From Nipponacmea schrenckii (taxonomy: Eukaryota > Mollusca > Gastropoda > Lottiidae): a stretch of DNA of 64,000 nt. Within the stretch, counting starts at the first letter, position 1; each line of letters begins with the position of its first letter. Made by a program: the position numbers and the translations under genes. The stretch covers positions 6,076,001 to 6,140,000 of the forward strand of contig CM060200.1 in NCBI GenBank assembly GCA_030562195.1. Reading direction: 5' to 3'. Under the pieces are notes generated by a model. That model worked only from the letters and a program-made list of their open reading frames with translations, searched no databases and was not told where the DNA came from. Positions 50,401 through 61,179 of this stretch are shown piece by piece.

Positions 50401-53400
50401 AATCAACATTTAAATTACCAGAAACAATTGTAATAGTGAATGGTACCTTGTTGCATATTCTTAAAAGATCTTGGTGCTTGAATTTCCTAGGCTCTTTACC
50501 TTCAACATAATATTTAGGATGTCCAAGCTCTAAGATCGTTTGAGGATATGTGTCCAGGTTAATCCAAATATATGTAAGCCTAACTTTGTACTTAATGTTG
50601 CTGTGGTTTCATCTCAAATAGTTCATGCATTTCTTTGATTCTTCAAGTTTTTTATTTTTTTTGTGGATATTAATAGGTGTGTTGAAATCCTGGTCCATAA
50701 TATTTCATGGTACTGAAAATCAACCTATTCATTTGAAAAATGCAAGTACTGGTGAACCTGTTGTTCCTACTGTTGCTTCAACTACTAAACAAGCACCTTA
50801 CACTGGACCACCAACATCACCCACGCCGGTTAGTTTAGATGTAAAAATGTTTTGTGGCTTAACATCCTTCTCATTCATTTCATGATGAAAATAAACTATA
50901 GCCTATACATTTATGTTTATGAAAGTTAATGTGTTAAAATTCATGTTGCATGCTTATTATACAAGCTATGAATGGTTTCTAAAAACTTAACAGAGTGTTT
51001 CAGCTTTGTTATTGGTCATGGAAATCCATTGTCAATGTTATTTTATAACCCAATCAGACTATCATTTATATCATTTTCTAGAAGTTTCCATCCATAATAA
51101 TTGTTATTTTGTCTATGCCTGTGCTTCTAATATGCCATTGAAGGATTATCATTTATATTATTACAGATCATCTGTCATTCAGAATGTAAAGGAAATTGTA
51201 CAGGTCCTAAACCAACAGAGTGTATTGATTGTCACAATGTGAGAATAGGCTCTACTGGGTAAGATTATATATATTTTACTCCTCTATGTTACAGATACTT
51301 ACATTTACATGTAATTTGACAGATTGAATACAGGAGAACTGAACAGGAATATTATACATAATTTTAATACAAATAATTCTAATATATTGAAGGGGCAGGT
51401 TGACCTGACCATTCATTTGACCAATTACCTTAGTCTCAGAAACAAGAATTATTTACCTAAGCTAATCAGTAATAGTGTTGACAGCTCACCATGGAAATTG
51501 ATCCTTCAAATCCATGTATGTCTGGAATTATTCTCTTTTGAAAGTTTAGATGATTCATTTCTTCCTGAGAATCATGCTACATGTATATATACAAATATAA
51601 AGTGAAATTTTTAGTTTGAAGACTATTTTATATATTCAAGACCTAAATCAACCCCAAAATTGGCAGACATGTCCCTTAAAATCTTCAAAACCGACAACCC
51701 CTCCTAAACTTTATAAACAAAGAATGGCTTTATAACTAACATATATATTATTAAATATTATGGGATAGATTTTCAAAGGGTAATGATAAAGAACTTCATA
51801 CTATTATTTAATGTTATGGATAAATAACAGGGAGCAATTATGTATGACTTTAAACCTGGGGAGAAGTTGTATATTGTTAAAACAAAACAAGTGTCAATCA
51901 TTGACAAAGGATATAAAAGGAAATAACTCTTGTGATACTATAAACAAGATAAACTTATAAAGATATATTATAATAGACTCTTGGAGTCTATCGTGATAAT
52001 TACAAGAGGGAAATCACGATTTAGAAATAATCATTATCATGTATATGGGGATAATTATTAGTAAACGACAATAGGAAATTGTGTGCTGATAGTCAACTGA
52101 AGAAAAAAATGCTTAACTAATATATAGGTAAGTCTATTGTTACTTTCTTCTGTTGCTAGAAATGAAGCCTTTAACAACAAAAATTGTATTTTGTTTACCC
52201 TCTCTTGTTTCTGCCTGTATTCACTATTTCAATTTATTTGTGTTATTGTAGAACTAGTGAAGAACACAAGAAAATATTATATTTATTGAAAAAGGTTATT
52301 ACTATTGTGCAAGGAAAAGACGTGGAAAACAAGACTATTGTTGAAGGTACATTGATCATCAATATTGCAACAGGAGATCATTTGAAAGTGGCATCACTTG
52401 AGTATTGGTAAAAGCATCACCAGAATAGCCAGATATTTGTATATCACCTTCAAGCTAACAATGGCATCCAGGGTTCAGTCCTGGTTTGGGTCAAAATACT
52501 AAATAGTACCTTTGTTTTTTCAACCAAGATAGATAGACATTGACTATTAAGATTTTGTTTTATGATCACATTTTTTTTCGGATTTTAGAAACTAAAATGA
52601 ATACAACAAATCAGTACAGAATTGAGGATGTATTTATGAATTATCTGCAAGAGAAGATAAAAATTGATAAGAAGAGATATGAACTTGAGAAATTAATATA
52701 CGAAGAAAGCAAAGAAAGAGACAGAGAAATTCTGGAAATGATGCAAAAACTGATCAACGGACGCACGAAAAATCAGCAATAATGATGACCTTAGCTTTTT
52801 AAATCGATTGCTATTATATATATTGCTCTGATGCTTTTCTTGTATCATCTATGATTATTTGCATGGTTTCTTGGTCTTTGTTTCCTAGCCTCAGTGATGC
52901 AAGTGGAGGATTTAACATAATAAAAAACGTTGCTTGGATGTCCATAGAATGTACATGTATGTACTACAGACTGTCAGTTAGAGTCCTTGACAGATGGAAT
53001 TTTTTTATAAGTAGCCTTTTGTCCTTGTAAACATTACCTCATTGAACACTGTATGGTGTTATTTCCCTGTTCAATTAGGTGAAGAAAAGTATGATATAAA
53101 CTTACATTTCTTTTTTTCACATCCTCAACAAATACACAATTCCACTAAGTTAACTACTATTAGATGTTGGAGAAGATGGATTTCTCACCTGTAGCTGTGA
53201 GAAAATCTATATAATTCTGATGTTTTTTTTATCCATTTTGATTAACAGGATGACTCTTAAATTAAATCAAGCCTCAGGACCACAAAACATTTCTCATGCT
53301 TAGCTTTGTTTAATCAGAAACCCCTCAAATAAAAAAAAGGTATAATTTGAAGATTATTGTGATCATTCCTGAATCATTGTGCTGCAAGGAATAGATAGAT

Positions 53401-55697
53401 ACCCGGTATATTCTTGGATTCAATCAAATTCAAACAAAATCATAGCTAAGTATGAAAAATGGTTGATAGCCCTGGGACTAGAGTGGATTACGGTGAAGTT
53501 TTTTTGACCAATTGGCTTTATTCTGAAATATTATATAGTATTGAGTTGCTTGAGCTATACTTGTAGAATCTCTTTTTTTTATTGTAAATATAACCAAATA
53601 CTTTGTACCTTCATAATAAACACTTCAGCATTTTAGATGAAGGACTTTTTATTTTCAAACTGATAGACTGGGGTAGCTGCTTGTATTGCAATTCTCTCTC
53701 TTTATCAAATATCTTCTTTATTCAAGGACAATTTTTAAAAATGACCTTTTACCAAGTAACATATTTGTCATTGAATGTCAATTGAAATCCCTGCATGCAG
53801 CATTCATATGCTGATAATAATAACTTTATTATCAATAAATCTGTAAAAATGTTATATAGTTGGTAAGGATATTTGTAACAGATGTAAATTGCCACTAATT
53901 AATAGTGGATAGAAAATGACAATCATTTGGGCATAATTTAAATCATCAATATAAGTTGTTCATTATGATATGGTACTTAAACAATTCAAATCTACATGCC
54001 AATTTTTCTCGTCATTTAAATGTATATTTGTGTAAGAAATATGTTCCCTATAAGTAAAAGGGTTTTAAAGTCAATCTTCTAGAAGACTATCCCATCTAAT
54101 CTTGCCCTTCCCAGTTTCACCAAAGTGATATTTGGATGGGAAAACGGGAACTAGATGTAGGGTTTCTCCTTTACGTTGTGAGTTTTTCAGAGATTAGTCA
54201 GGCTACTGGAAACAATCATGCCACTTGTGATCTAAATTAATGTAAGAATTTCTATCTGTTTAAAATAAATAATGTATTTTTCTATTTTCAGAGAATGTGT
54301 AAAAAGGTGTGATAGTGGTTACTATCTAAATTCAGGTCTATGTTTAGATTGTCATGATACATGTAAAACTTGTAGTGGTCCTACATCATCAGAATGTATA
54401 ACATGTCCTACCAATAGATACTTCACAGAAAAACATCATGTTTGTGTAGAGGAATGTTTACCAGGGTATTACAATGGTAAATATTTTATGTTTTTAAATT
54501 GTTTTCCTCAGTTTTTGCCTTGATTATTGTTACCTCTTACCGGTAATCTTTTGATTAACTATATTTATTGACCGATATTATCCGTGGCTCTTTGATTAAA
54601 CTTGATTGTTGGGTAATTTAATTTTTTTTTTAACGTTTCTGACATATACTAAATGACCCACGAAGCCAATTTTCAATCAGTCATTTTAGCCATACAAGCG
54701 GTCATGACTGGCATATATGGTTAAATCAACAGCTTTGCATGGTATCAAATCACTTATAAACCTAGTCCATATATATATGGCATTATTTGTGCTGACTCTA
54801 TAAAGATGTTTTTACTTGACTGTGTCTGAACCCTATCTTCGGTTTGCATCGTTTGGTCTGTCAGGTATCTGTGATTTCGGTAAATATTAACAGATATCTT
54901 AGAAAAAGTGGAATTTTGCAAATCAATTTAACCAGTGTCCTTGTTTCATATAAAGTTAAGAAAACCTCTTTGTTATACCTTTAAAGACCAAAGATGACTT
55001 CCTTGATGAAAATATACTTTCTTGGGTTTTTTATACATTGACATCAATAAATAAAATGAATTGTGAAATCAGCATTCCTTATTTACACTAAACTACTATT
55101 ATTAACGTGGGATTCTGACAAATACAGTAATTGACATTTTCCTGGTGGAAAAAAACTCCATTCCTTTCATAAAGGAACTTTTCTTAATGATTTTGCTTTT
55201 AACAAGAGCTTTATATTCATTGAATGTTTTTAAACAAATCTTAATGCTGGTTTTTATTTTGCATGTTTCAAAACTAATTCTTAATTTTTAAATCTTTTAA
55301 AACAATACTTGCATTTCTGAATTTTAAATAATTTTTGAATGTGTTTACAGTGGAAGGTAATTGTCTAAAGTGTTCCAAACATTGTAAAGAATGTAAAGAT
55401 ACAGATCAGTGTACAGACTGTACCAAGGGTATGGAATTATTTGGTACCCAATGTGTCCACACCGGTTCGAAACCTCATATACGTATACCTGATTCTATGC
55501 AAGGAATTGTACTTGCGTTAGTTATATTATGTGTCTTCCTATTATTGTTTGTCTTAATGATAGTATTTTTTATGTACGCTAGGAATAAGAATTTATTTTG
55601 TTGGTCATATAGTTACGATAAATTACCCTGCTCTGATGATGGAGTAATGCCTGTAAGTAAAAATGATTATTATGATGAAGATGATATCTCTGCTTGA
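24606..55697 (+). CDS. FURIN: Furin-type proprotein convertase (subtilisin/kexin family), 16 coding exons
   Basis: Membrane serine endoprotease of the trans-Golgi network that cleaves precursors after R-x-(K/R)-R. Exons: 24606-24785, 25880-25984, 26349-26462, 34867-35001, 39662-39738, 41279-41367, 42180-42352, 42874-43086, 47908-48008, 48399-48502, 48886-49003, 49230-49549 (or 49615), 50677-50828, 51167-51258, 54292-54476, 55351-55697. The sum is 2505 nt (834 aa), or 2571 nt (856 aa) with the distal donor; all phases agree. Signal peptide about 1-29; secondary prodomain site RQRR (75-78); activation site RYKR (107-110); catalytic Asp164 (DDG), His205 (HGT), oxyanion Asn306 (SGNGG), Ser379 (GTSASAP); P domain; Cys-rich repeats; TM about 771-795; cytosolic YDKL (808-811) and acidic DYYDEDD (825-831). 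Human furin has 794 residues. An in-frame TGA at 24579 forces the start to 24606 or later (M4 and M13 are alternatives). PCSK5/6-like identity is less likely because the Cys-rich region is short. Confidence 0.95.
27375..27545. repeat. Imperfect ~70-bp tandem repeat with CATGTCAAAACCCA
   Basis: Three copies of (A/G)ACC/TATGTCAAAACCCA occur at about 27382, 27450 and 27522, with partly similar intervening sequence (TTTCAGAA...A). Non-coding, inside furin intron 3. Confidence 0.55.
28150..28317 (-). repeat. tRNA-derived SINE fragment, copy 1
   Basis: Read on the minus strand it begins with a B-box-like GGTCGTGAGTTCTAAT and then the body, including CAGCTGTAAATGG. That order (tRNA-like head, then CCACCCAGCTGTAAATGGGT) is common in molluscan and other invertebrate SINEs. 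It is about 75% similar by eye to the copy at 34562-34712. Confidence 0.6.
29880..30110. repeat. Old dispersed repeat, copy 1
   Basis: Contains AATATTATCACAACCCAAAT + TAATCCCCAAAAATGG, which parallels the segments at 40970-41010 (TATTCACAACCCAGTCAACACTCCAAAATG) and 51635-51680 (TATTCAAGACCTAAATCAACCCCAAAATTGG). It is highly diverged. Confidence 0.4.
31526..32172. repeat. AT-rich minisatellite, ~18 units of ~38 bp
   Basis: The unit is AACTATGATAATAATTTATA + TAACAATGGTTTCAAAAA. Unit length varies by loss of the TATATAA segment or of single A's, and the units nearest both ends are the most diverged. No open frame is maintained. Confidence 0.92.
32774..32895. promoter_or_regulatory. CCAAT-box cluster in furin intron 3
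   Basis: AGCCAATCA (32795), its inverted counterpart TGATTGGCT (about 32860) and ATCCAATCAAA (32885) lie within about 95 bases, next to a TATATATATA tract at about 32774. It may be an internal promoter upstream of the catalytic exons or only a relic of an inverted-repeat element. No transcript evidence is available. Confidence 0.2.
33269..33283 (+). repeat. Homopolymer of 15 G
   Basis: A run of fifteen G in otherwise AT-rich intron sequence. Its length may be affected by assembly error. Confidence 0.8.
34562..34712 (-). repeat. tRNA-derived SINE fragment, copy 2
   Basis: Shares with copy 1 the blocks TACCAG(A/C)TGGT, CAAACCTCTT, ATCTTTCCCAGATTATC, TTTACAGCTG and TTATTCAAGGT, in the same order and orientation. 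It ends about 155 bases before furin exon 4. Confidence 0.6.
36451..36779. repeat. Compound tandem repeat of TTAATTCTTAGAAACAATCATAC
   Basis: About 13 units, some 20 bases (AATTCTTAGAAATAATCATA) and some 33 bases with an added CTTAATTCAACTT. The array lies in furin intron 4 and abuts a fragment of the old dispersed repeat at 36775-36835. Confidence 0.88.
36775..36835. repeat. Old dispersed repeat, copy 2 (fragment)
   Basis: AGAAACAGGAATTTTTTAGC + TAAGCTCATCCAGTG, then ACAGCTCACCAT, matches the start of the copies at 40728 and 51400. Confidence 0.45.
37345..37575. repeat. ~65-bp imperfect tandem repeat with AAGTCTGGTAGTTTT
   Basis: Three units share GGTGATAAATCTGGTAGTT, AAAAACTTTAT and CACCAAGGTGAAAA. 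They are followed by degenerate CATGGTGAAAA copies. The GGTGAAAA/TTTTCACC parts could pair in cis. Confidence 0.75.
37650..37834. repeat. 35-bp minisatellite with GGGCTAGCCC palindromes
   Basis: Five full units plus a partial one start at 37650, 37685, 37720, 37755, 37790 and 37825. Units 2-5 begin with the perfect palindrome GGGCTAGCCC. The first and last complete units carry CATGAGATGAAA, while the inner three carry CATAAGATAAAA, so variants are symmetrical about the centre. Confidence 0.95.
39895..40060. repeat. 93-bp tandem duplication
   Basis: Two adjacent copies start at 39895 and 39988 with GTTCAAAATATCTTTT and end with CTATATTAGTTCATAT. Non-coding, in furin intron 5. Confidence 0.75.
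40728..41010. repeat. Old dispersed repeat, copy 3
   Basis: Colinear by eye with 51400-51690: GACCAATTGTACCTTAGGCT and CTAATCAGTAA at the start, AAAGTAAAATTCCCAGTTTG in the middle, and TTGTCCCTTTA at the end. No ORF. Confidence 0.55.
43535..43600. repeat. 30-bp direct duplication
   Basis: TATACTAACATGTGACA(A/G)GTTTGA occurs at 43541 and 43571. Confidence 0.75.
43650..43731. other. Perfect 15-bp inverted repeat (hairpin)
   Basis: GATCTTAAACTCATG at 43650-43664 and its exact reverse complement at 43717-43731 enclose 52 bases. The arms could be the ends of a tiny element or an RNA hairpin in furin intron 8. Confidence 0.7.
43954..44017 (-). CDS. Possible first coding exon of an unidentified antisense gene
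   Basis: Read on the minus strand, a CpG-bearing patch has ATGGCG (43993) with an in-frame upstream ATG (44017). It encodes [14 protein letters not shown] and reaches a good donor (TTGAAG|GTAAGG, exon end 43954, phase 1). The composition resembles a gene start rather than the AT-rich intron around it. VGDSVKIEG is reminiscent of the start of CAP-Gly or Tudor-like domains, but it is too short to identify. I did not find a following exon, so it may be a promoter fragment carried in by duplication. Confidence 0.22.
45848..45937 (+). mobile_element. 5'-truncated SINE insertion with 15-bp target-site duplication
   Basis: A 60-base body (45863-45922), beginning CCTTCTTCATTAGCCCATAA and ending GTAAAACTCCATTCATTTCATT, is bracketed by identical TTTAAATCTATTAAT at 45848-45862 and 45923-45937. 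The body matches the tail of the element at 1-175. Target duplication plus 5' truncation is the expected product of LINE-driven retroposition. Confidence 0.8.
47150..47580. repeat. ~120-160-bp repeat, three copies plus a fragment
   Basis: Copies begin at about 47157, 47317 and 47437 with (G/A)ATAGAAGCTACA and continue through ATCTTGATGAAAATT...ATGCGTG and TCTCAGTCAAGTTCGAAATTGG. A fourth fragment starts near 47545. No stop-free frame persists between copies. Confidence 0.8.
48886..50828 (+). other. FURIN: Furin exons 11-13: P (homo-B) domain and linker
   Basis: Exon 11 ends the catalytic fold ([16 protein letters not shown]). Exon 12 holds [19 protein letters not shown], a beta-rich segment typical of the P domain, and W-T-L-E-I. 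Exon 13 resumes with [13 protein letters not shown] and then a Thr/Pro-rich linker. Exon 12 has two donors, at 49549 (GGAG|GTATTT) and 49615 (CTTG|GTATGT), 66 nt apart and both phase 1. The longer form adds 22 residues rich in Ser, Asn and Tyr. Confidence 0.88.
51400..51690. repeat. Old dispersed repeat, copy 4
   Basis: Begins GACCTGACCATTCATTTGAC and CAATTACCTTAGTCTCAGAA, continues with CTAATCAGTAATAG and GAAATTTTTAGTTTGAAG, and ends at ATGTCCCTTA. It lies inside furin intron 14. The 93-codon open frame across it is not considered coding. Confidence 0.55.
52252..52782 (+). CDS. Candidate alternative terminal exons of the furin gene
   Basis: Two exons, 52252-52346 (acceptor TTATTGTAG, donor TTGAAG|GTACAT) and 52589-52782 (acceptor GATTTTAG, stop TAA), are phase-compatible with each other. 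The first is also phase-compatible with furin exon 14, which ends in phase 2. Spliced that way they add about 96 residues, highly charged ([14 protein letters not shown]..., then [20 protein letters not shown]) and probably coiled coil. The result would be a convertase without most Cys repeats and without the membrane anchor. AATAAA at 52919-52924 follows. Alternatively this is the tail of a nested gene or of a transposon-derived Myb/SANT-like protein, whose ends often look similar. Confidence 0.4.
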
Positions 55698-55831
55698 ATT
55701 TAATCTATTTTTGTAGGATGTGTTCACATAAGACAAAATTTGAATCAATTGTATGTTCAATACAATTGCCCAGCAAGTCAATGTGAACACTACCTAAAGT
55801 ATTGATAGTGAACAGTTTTTGTTCAAATAAA
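55698..55831 (+). terminator. Furin 3' UTR with poly(A) signal
   Basis: AATAAA at 55826-55831, 129 bases after the stop, is followed by A-rich sequence. A second AATAAA occurs near 56048. Confidence 0.55.
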
Positions 55832-58800
55832 AAAAAGGAAATAGCTTTTTGCTTTATACAGCAACTTGCATGCTTTTTTGGCCTTTTTTGGTACATGTTT
55901 AAAAACAGAAGCGGGCTGTTTTCTATCATTCTATCATTAGTAACTTTATCAATATTGAAAACAATTGGTAGAATAAGCGACCTTTGACCTACTGTTAGCA
56001 TTATCTACTTTTTCCAGACTAGCTCAATTCAATATTGGCTTTTAAACATTGAACAGAATAAATATATCTCCAATTATTGGAGACTTCAATTGATATATGG
56101 AATTCTCATTCTATGGCTTACAATTCTGTAATTGTTTATATTTCATAAAATGAAAATCTCTAAAATAACAGTAAATATCATAACTGCATCATTTTCGAAA
56201 GCTTTTAAAAGTTTAAATTATGATCAATATATTATAAATCAAGTTGAGCCAAGTATGAAATTACTAGATAATATCTAATAGTATATAAACAGAGGAGCGG
56301 TGTATAACACTGGAGAGTATATGACCAACAATATAACAATCTGTGATATATATATCTTACATAATGTTGATTGTTGTGATGTCTTTTTAACTTATATTTC
56401 AACTCATTTATCAAAGTTTTATTTCCAACACGTTGTCAGGTCCATTGAAAAATACCAAACCGCCAAGAAATTTTTGCTTATAAGTATAGTTTTCTTCATG
56501 AGAAACTGGAGATTTTTTAACTCTGTTGACAGAAGAATAAAATAAATTGCTGCAATAAATTTCTTATTCAGTATACACGGTTTTGATGATGTTTTTGTAG
56601 ATCTGAATTAAACTCGAACAAATGAAGTTGAATGTTCAAATTTGCTAAATGACATTTTGATCTTGAATCAGACATGTCTGGCAGGTACAGATATTAAATG
56701 CGAATTTAGAATATATTTTGTTTGAAAATACATCTTTTGTACAGCATTAAGGAAGAAAATCACCAGATCAAACATTCACATTTTCCTTAGAATCAGCAAA
56801 ATTCCATAACATAATAACTTACATTATAAAAACACAGAAATGTTATATATTTAAGTGTATTTTTTGTAAATATTGTATATTTTCTATCTCCTAATTTGTT
56901 GACCTCCAATTGTAAATTATTTGATCCCTATGTACTTTGTAATATCTTATCATCACATATCTCCATTTTTATTCCAGAAAAGACTCTTGTGTACATCCAG
57001 AGATAATTTAAAACATTTAAGTGAACAGTCCATTCAGGAAGTTAAATATTATTCCCTTGAATGGATATACAAATTAAGTCTCCAACTTGGTCAATAAGAG
57101 TATATATATTCATCAGTTTGACTTACTAGGTGTCATGAATAGAATCTCCATATAAGCCAATATATTCATTAAACTAAATAATAATTGAAAAACACTCCTT
57201 AATTAGCATGCTTCAAAATTACTTATTAAATAGATTATTACTTAGTTTTATTGAATTGTAGAGTTGTATAGTTTTGACACCAGGTAAGTTAATCCACCAA
57301 TGAACACACTCATTGTCAAATTTCTTTGGTCATTCTTTGGTCATCCTTTGATTATCCTAGTAATACAAGTAAAGTATCTATTGCTATTTATTTTACCAGA
57401 AAAGAAGAAAATGTTTGTATTATGTTTAGATTAAACCAGGATGTGCACATATCTTTATTTGAATATTGGTATTATTCATAGCTGTCTTGCCACATTACAT
57501 ATTTCATCTTGGCTTACATCAAACTATTAAGGAAAAACTACCATATTCATGGAAAAGTTAATTTGAAAAAAGTGCTTATTCATCATTATTTTTGTTCTAT
57601 TTTTATTTAGATTATTTTAAGGATAAAATGAAGCTGAAATAGAAATTTAAGGTAATTGCTGAAGTGGACTGTTCCCTTGGCAAAAACATCAGTTAAAGTT
57701 CAAAATGTAAATAAAGTGCTGTATTCATTTTAGTGACTAAGGTTGACACAATAAAAACTATTTTATAATATATGAACCAACTGATAAACAAATTGGTATG
57801 TTAAAGGGATGCCATCTACTTTATCTTTCTCAACTAATAGAGCCCAATTTTAATCTGTATCACTTTTAAAATTGTAGTCTGATGTTTGGTTTCCAGACAA
57901 TTGTGACACTCATTCTAACAAATCATACATTCTGAAAAACATTCTGGATATTGTGTCCAAACTATAGGGCACAGTGTTGGGCACATTGGCAGTTTCATAA
58001 ATGATAAAAATGAGTTTAAATTTCCACATACCAGTAATATGTTTTATGTTTGAATTTAGAATGAACAAATCATTGTATATTGATATGTTCTACAAATTAC
58101 TGAAATTGAGCTCTATCAGATGGTAATGTAAATATTAAGACAAGTATATCCCCAAAGGCATTGAACATTGATCTGACCAAATGAACAATCATACCCTGCC
58201 CTCTATTTCTCACAGAAATCTTACAATAAAAAATTGTTCGTCAGCATTGAATTTTAGATATTGAAAGAGCACCCTGGGAAACTCGGGCCAAGTCTTTTTG
58301 TTACTAAAATAATGAAGGCGCATGTTAAGTCTTTCATCTCAAATAAAAAAACATTTCAAGTATATATGGGATGCAATCATCATATTATTTGATGTCATTA
58401 AGTCTAGGATAAGCTTAGTTTTCATTTTACAAATTTGATACTTTTGATAAAATTTCATGTTTCCTTTGCATTTTGGTATATATTATCTGTTGGCATTTCA
58501 TTGTATATATATTTAAGTAAGGTAGGAATAGACATGGTAATGGCTTGAATTATATTGTATAGAATCAATGTGCCATTAATATTTATAAAAATGATATGGT
58601 ACACTGAAATAAGTCTTTGCTTTTATGTTATTGGTACTACAACACTTCGTATTAAATTTCTTCATTAATGTTACAAAACTTACAAAACTTCCACCTATTA
58701 GGTCATAAAGATAAAAACATATTAGTGAATGCCTGCTTAGTAGGCAAGGACCTCACTTCAGTAGATATAAGAACCTCTCCTTATAATTTTCCATTTTGAT

Positions 58801-58961
58801 TTAAACCTGGTCTCATATTCTTCTTGATTTACATGAGAAAAACTTCTTTATAAGTGAATACATATAGAAGAACTCTTTCCCTTATATAGATATTCATAAG
58901 ATCCGCTCCTTTTTAAAGAATTTTATTCAAAGATTGCATAAGAATTATTTTCTTATGAAGT

Positions 58962-58986
58962 TGTATTGCCCCGAAGGGCAATATAC
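58962..58986. other. Hairpin ATTGCCC-CGAA-GGGCAAT
   Basis: A perfect 7-bp stem (58965-58971 with 58976-58982) is closed by a CGAA loop. Outer bases TTGT/ATACAA extend it with a bulge. It could be a piece of a palindromic mobile element. Confidence 0.6.
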
Positions 58987-60927
58987 AAACTACAAAAAAT
59001 TTTCTTCTTTGACAATCCTAGAAAAATTGAATAATTTTAATGGCGGAAAGCTTGTATTGTCTGAAAGCTATAGGTCACAAGAATGAAACGCTCAATTATT
59101 CTTAATCAAATCTAATATATTTTAATAGAAGTTAATTTGGTTGTTTCCTCTTGATTTCAATTTCTGTTTATTTTACTAAATTTGAAAAAAGCCCATTTTA
59201 TGAGGCTTTTTCATTTGAATTCTTATCAAAATTTCAGCTTGATTAGGTAGAAAATATCTAATAATATCAAATGATATTCCAATTTAAATGGTAAGGCTAT
59301 GGACAAAAGCTTATAGTCTTTTTATCAGGGTAATATTGCACTTTTATTTTATGTTAATTTGTTGTCATTCAGATATTGATTATTTTAAATTTGCAATTTG
59401 CATCTTCTACAGAAGTAACATAAACAGATCTTCACCTTCTTTGGTACATAGAATTTTTCTGTAAAAAGAAACAACTTACATGCAAAAATGGTTTTTGGAT
59501 TGCCATTATGGTTTGTTTGTGATTTTCTTATGTTTTTTGCACCTCATAATACCTTGGTTTATTGAGAGCATAGATCTAAAACTAAAATCAAATATTATGA
59601 AGTGAAAGTGCCTATTTTCCATTATATTCATTGATCTAACTGTAAAATTACATTGTCTGTGTTAGAGAAACATAATTGTTAAAATATGCATGATTATTAG
59701 CTTAACTTGTCTTTGTTTAGTTCTATTCAATTAGCTCCTAGCTCTCCTGAGTGTCCACAACATTGAGATATTTAGCATAATATTATATATTCACATATAT
59801 CATAATTTATTTTTGTCATTCTATTCAGTAAGCCTTTTTGATACGGTTATTTGATGTAATGTGTATAATGTTGCAACAATCTATGATATACTGTAGATCA
59901 AACAAATTTCAATTAATTTGGGATGTATCTAAGAAATTATGGGTAGGTTTAGAAAACTATGGTTGTATTTAGAAAATTATGTGTAGGCAAAGACCATATA
60001 AATAATATGTTCTTTGGTGTATGTCTTACAAACTATGTGTGTGTGTCTAAAACTACTATAGATTTGTCTTACAAACTATGTGTGTGTCTTACAAACTAAA
60101 GATTGGTCTAACAAACTATGAATGAAGAATTTGGGGTGGGTTATGCAATTCATGGGTACGTCTAATAAACCATGGGTGTATCTTAACATTCTGGATTGAT
60201 TAAACAAATTTTTCAAACTGTATACGTAAAAGGCTTTAATTTATGTAAGTGTAATTGTGACAATGTAATGCTATGTAGTGATATCATTAGATAAAGCTGC
60301 TGATTTATGTAAATCAGTAATATGAGAAGCTTGGTTCTTTTAGACAATTATTAATGAGTCAAGATAATGTCTGCAAGTAATAGTTTCAGCAATGCATACA
60401 CTATTTGAGTTGGAGGTAGTTGCACCCAGCTTCCCATATTACTAATGGTATTTAAGAAAAAAAATTAGAAAATGTTTATAAGAATCTATTACCTTTATTT
60501 TAATAAATAATAACACAGACTCTTGTTTTGCTCCCAGAAAAGTATATGGGATTTGGTAATTTGGTTCTTATTAATGATTCAATCACTGTCACGTTAATTC
60601 TAAGAATGAATGCAGAAATTACAAACGACGTTATGTTTATTAATATTGGTACCTTATTATTAACTTCTTGGATGATGTAATTTGTTTCAAATTCCCTTAA
60701 CATCCGCGTTATCTCAAATTAGATGCTTTCGGTGTCCGAAAGACGCAACCCAATTTCCATTTTAATTGCCCCTGACGCTTGATATGATTTTCAATAGGAC
60801 AACAGCAAATTTTGTCACTGTGACTCTTTTTCTGTGTGTCCTTATGTGCAAGGTTAGATTTTTGCAAGTATCGTTCCAATCGTGCTCAATATATTTTAAC
60901 TGAAAACATAACGTTTCGAGTTTGAGC

Positions 60928-60952
60928 CAATATCGATGTTGTGTCGATATTG
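60928..60952. other. Inverted repeat CAATATCGA-N7-TCGATATTG
   Basis: Perfect 9-bp arms separated by TGTTGTG. Intergenic. Confidence 0.65.
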
Positions 60953-61179
60953 AGACACCCCCACCACTTTTTAACGTAGGAAACGAATGACCTCTTCAGT
61001 TAGGTATAGCTAAAACCATTATAATATCAAACTCATATGCTCGAAGCCTTTAATCCTTGACTTTTAAAATGTCAGGGTATATTCCAGACATTAGCGATTA
61101 AACGATTAAAATAGTCTAATCATAGCTGAATGTCGTTAGGATGTTACATGTAACCTTACATTGTTCGACTTTTATTTTA

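Larger units (their letters stand above)
51167..55697 (+). other. FURIN: Furin exons 14-16: Cys-rich repeats, TM and tail
   Basis: Furin-like Cys repeats ([33 protein letters not shown]) are followed by a juxtamembrane IRIPDSMQ, a transmembrane helix (about residues 771-795) and a 39-residue cytosolic tail. YDKLP corresponds to the YKGLP internalisation motif of human furin, and DYYDEDD to its acidic cluster. The 3-kb intron between exons 14 and 15 contains the alternative exons at 52252-52782. Confidence 0.9.
55832..61140. other. Intergenic region without recognised genes
   Basis: AT-rich DNA with short open frames only. Notable local structures are a CCCCGAAGGG hairpin (58965-58982), degenerate ACAAACTATG repeats (59935-60120) and a 9-bp inverted repeat (60928-60952). 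CpG content rises after about 60700. Confidence 0.55.

Noticed and set aside
51324..51605. 93-codon open frame in furin intron 14
   Set aside because: It lies in a copy of the dispersed repeat and the copy at 40728-41010 does not keep the frame.
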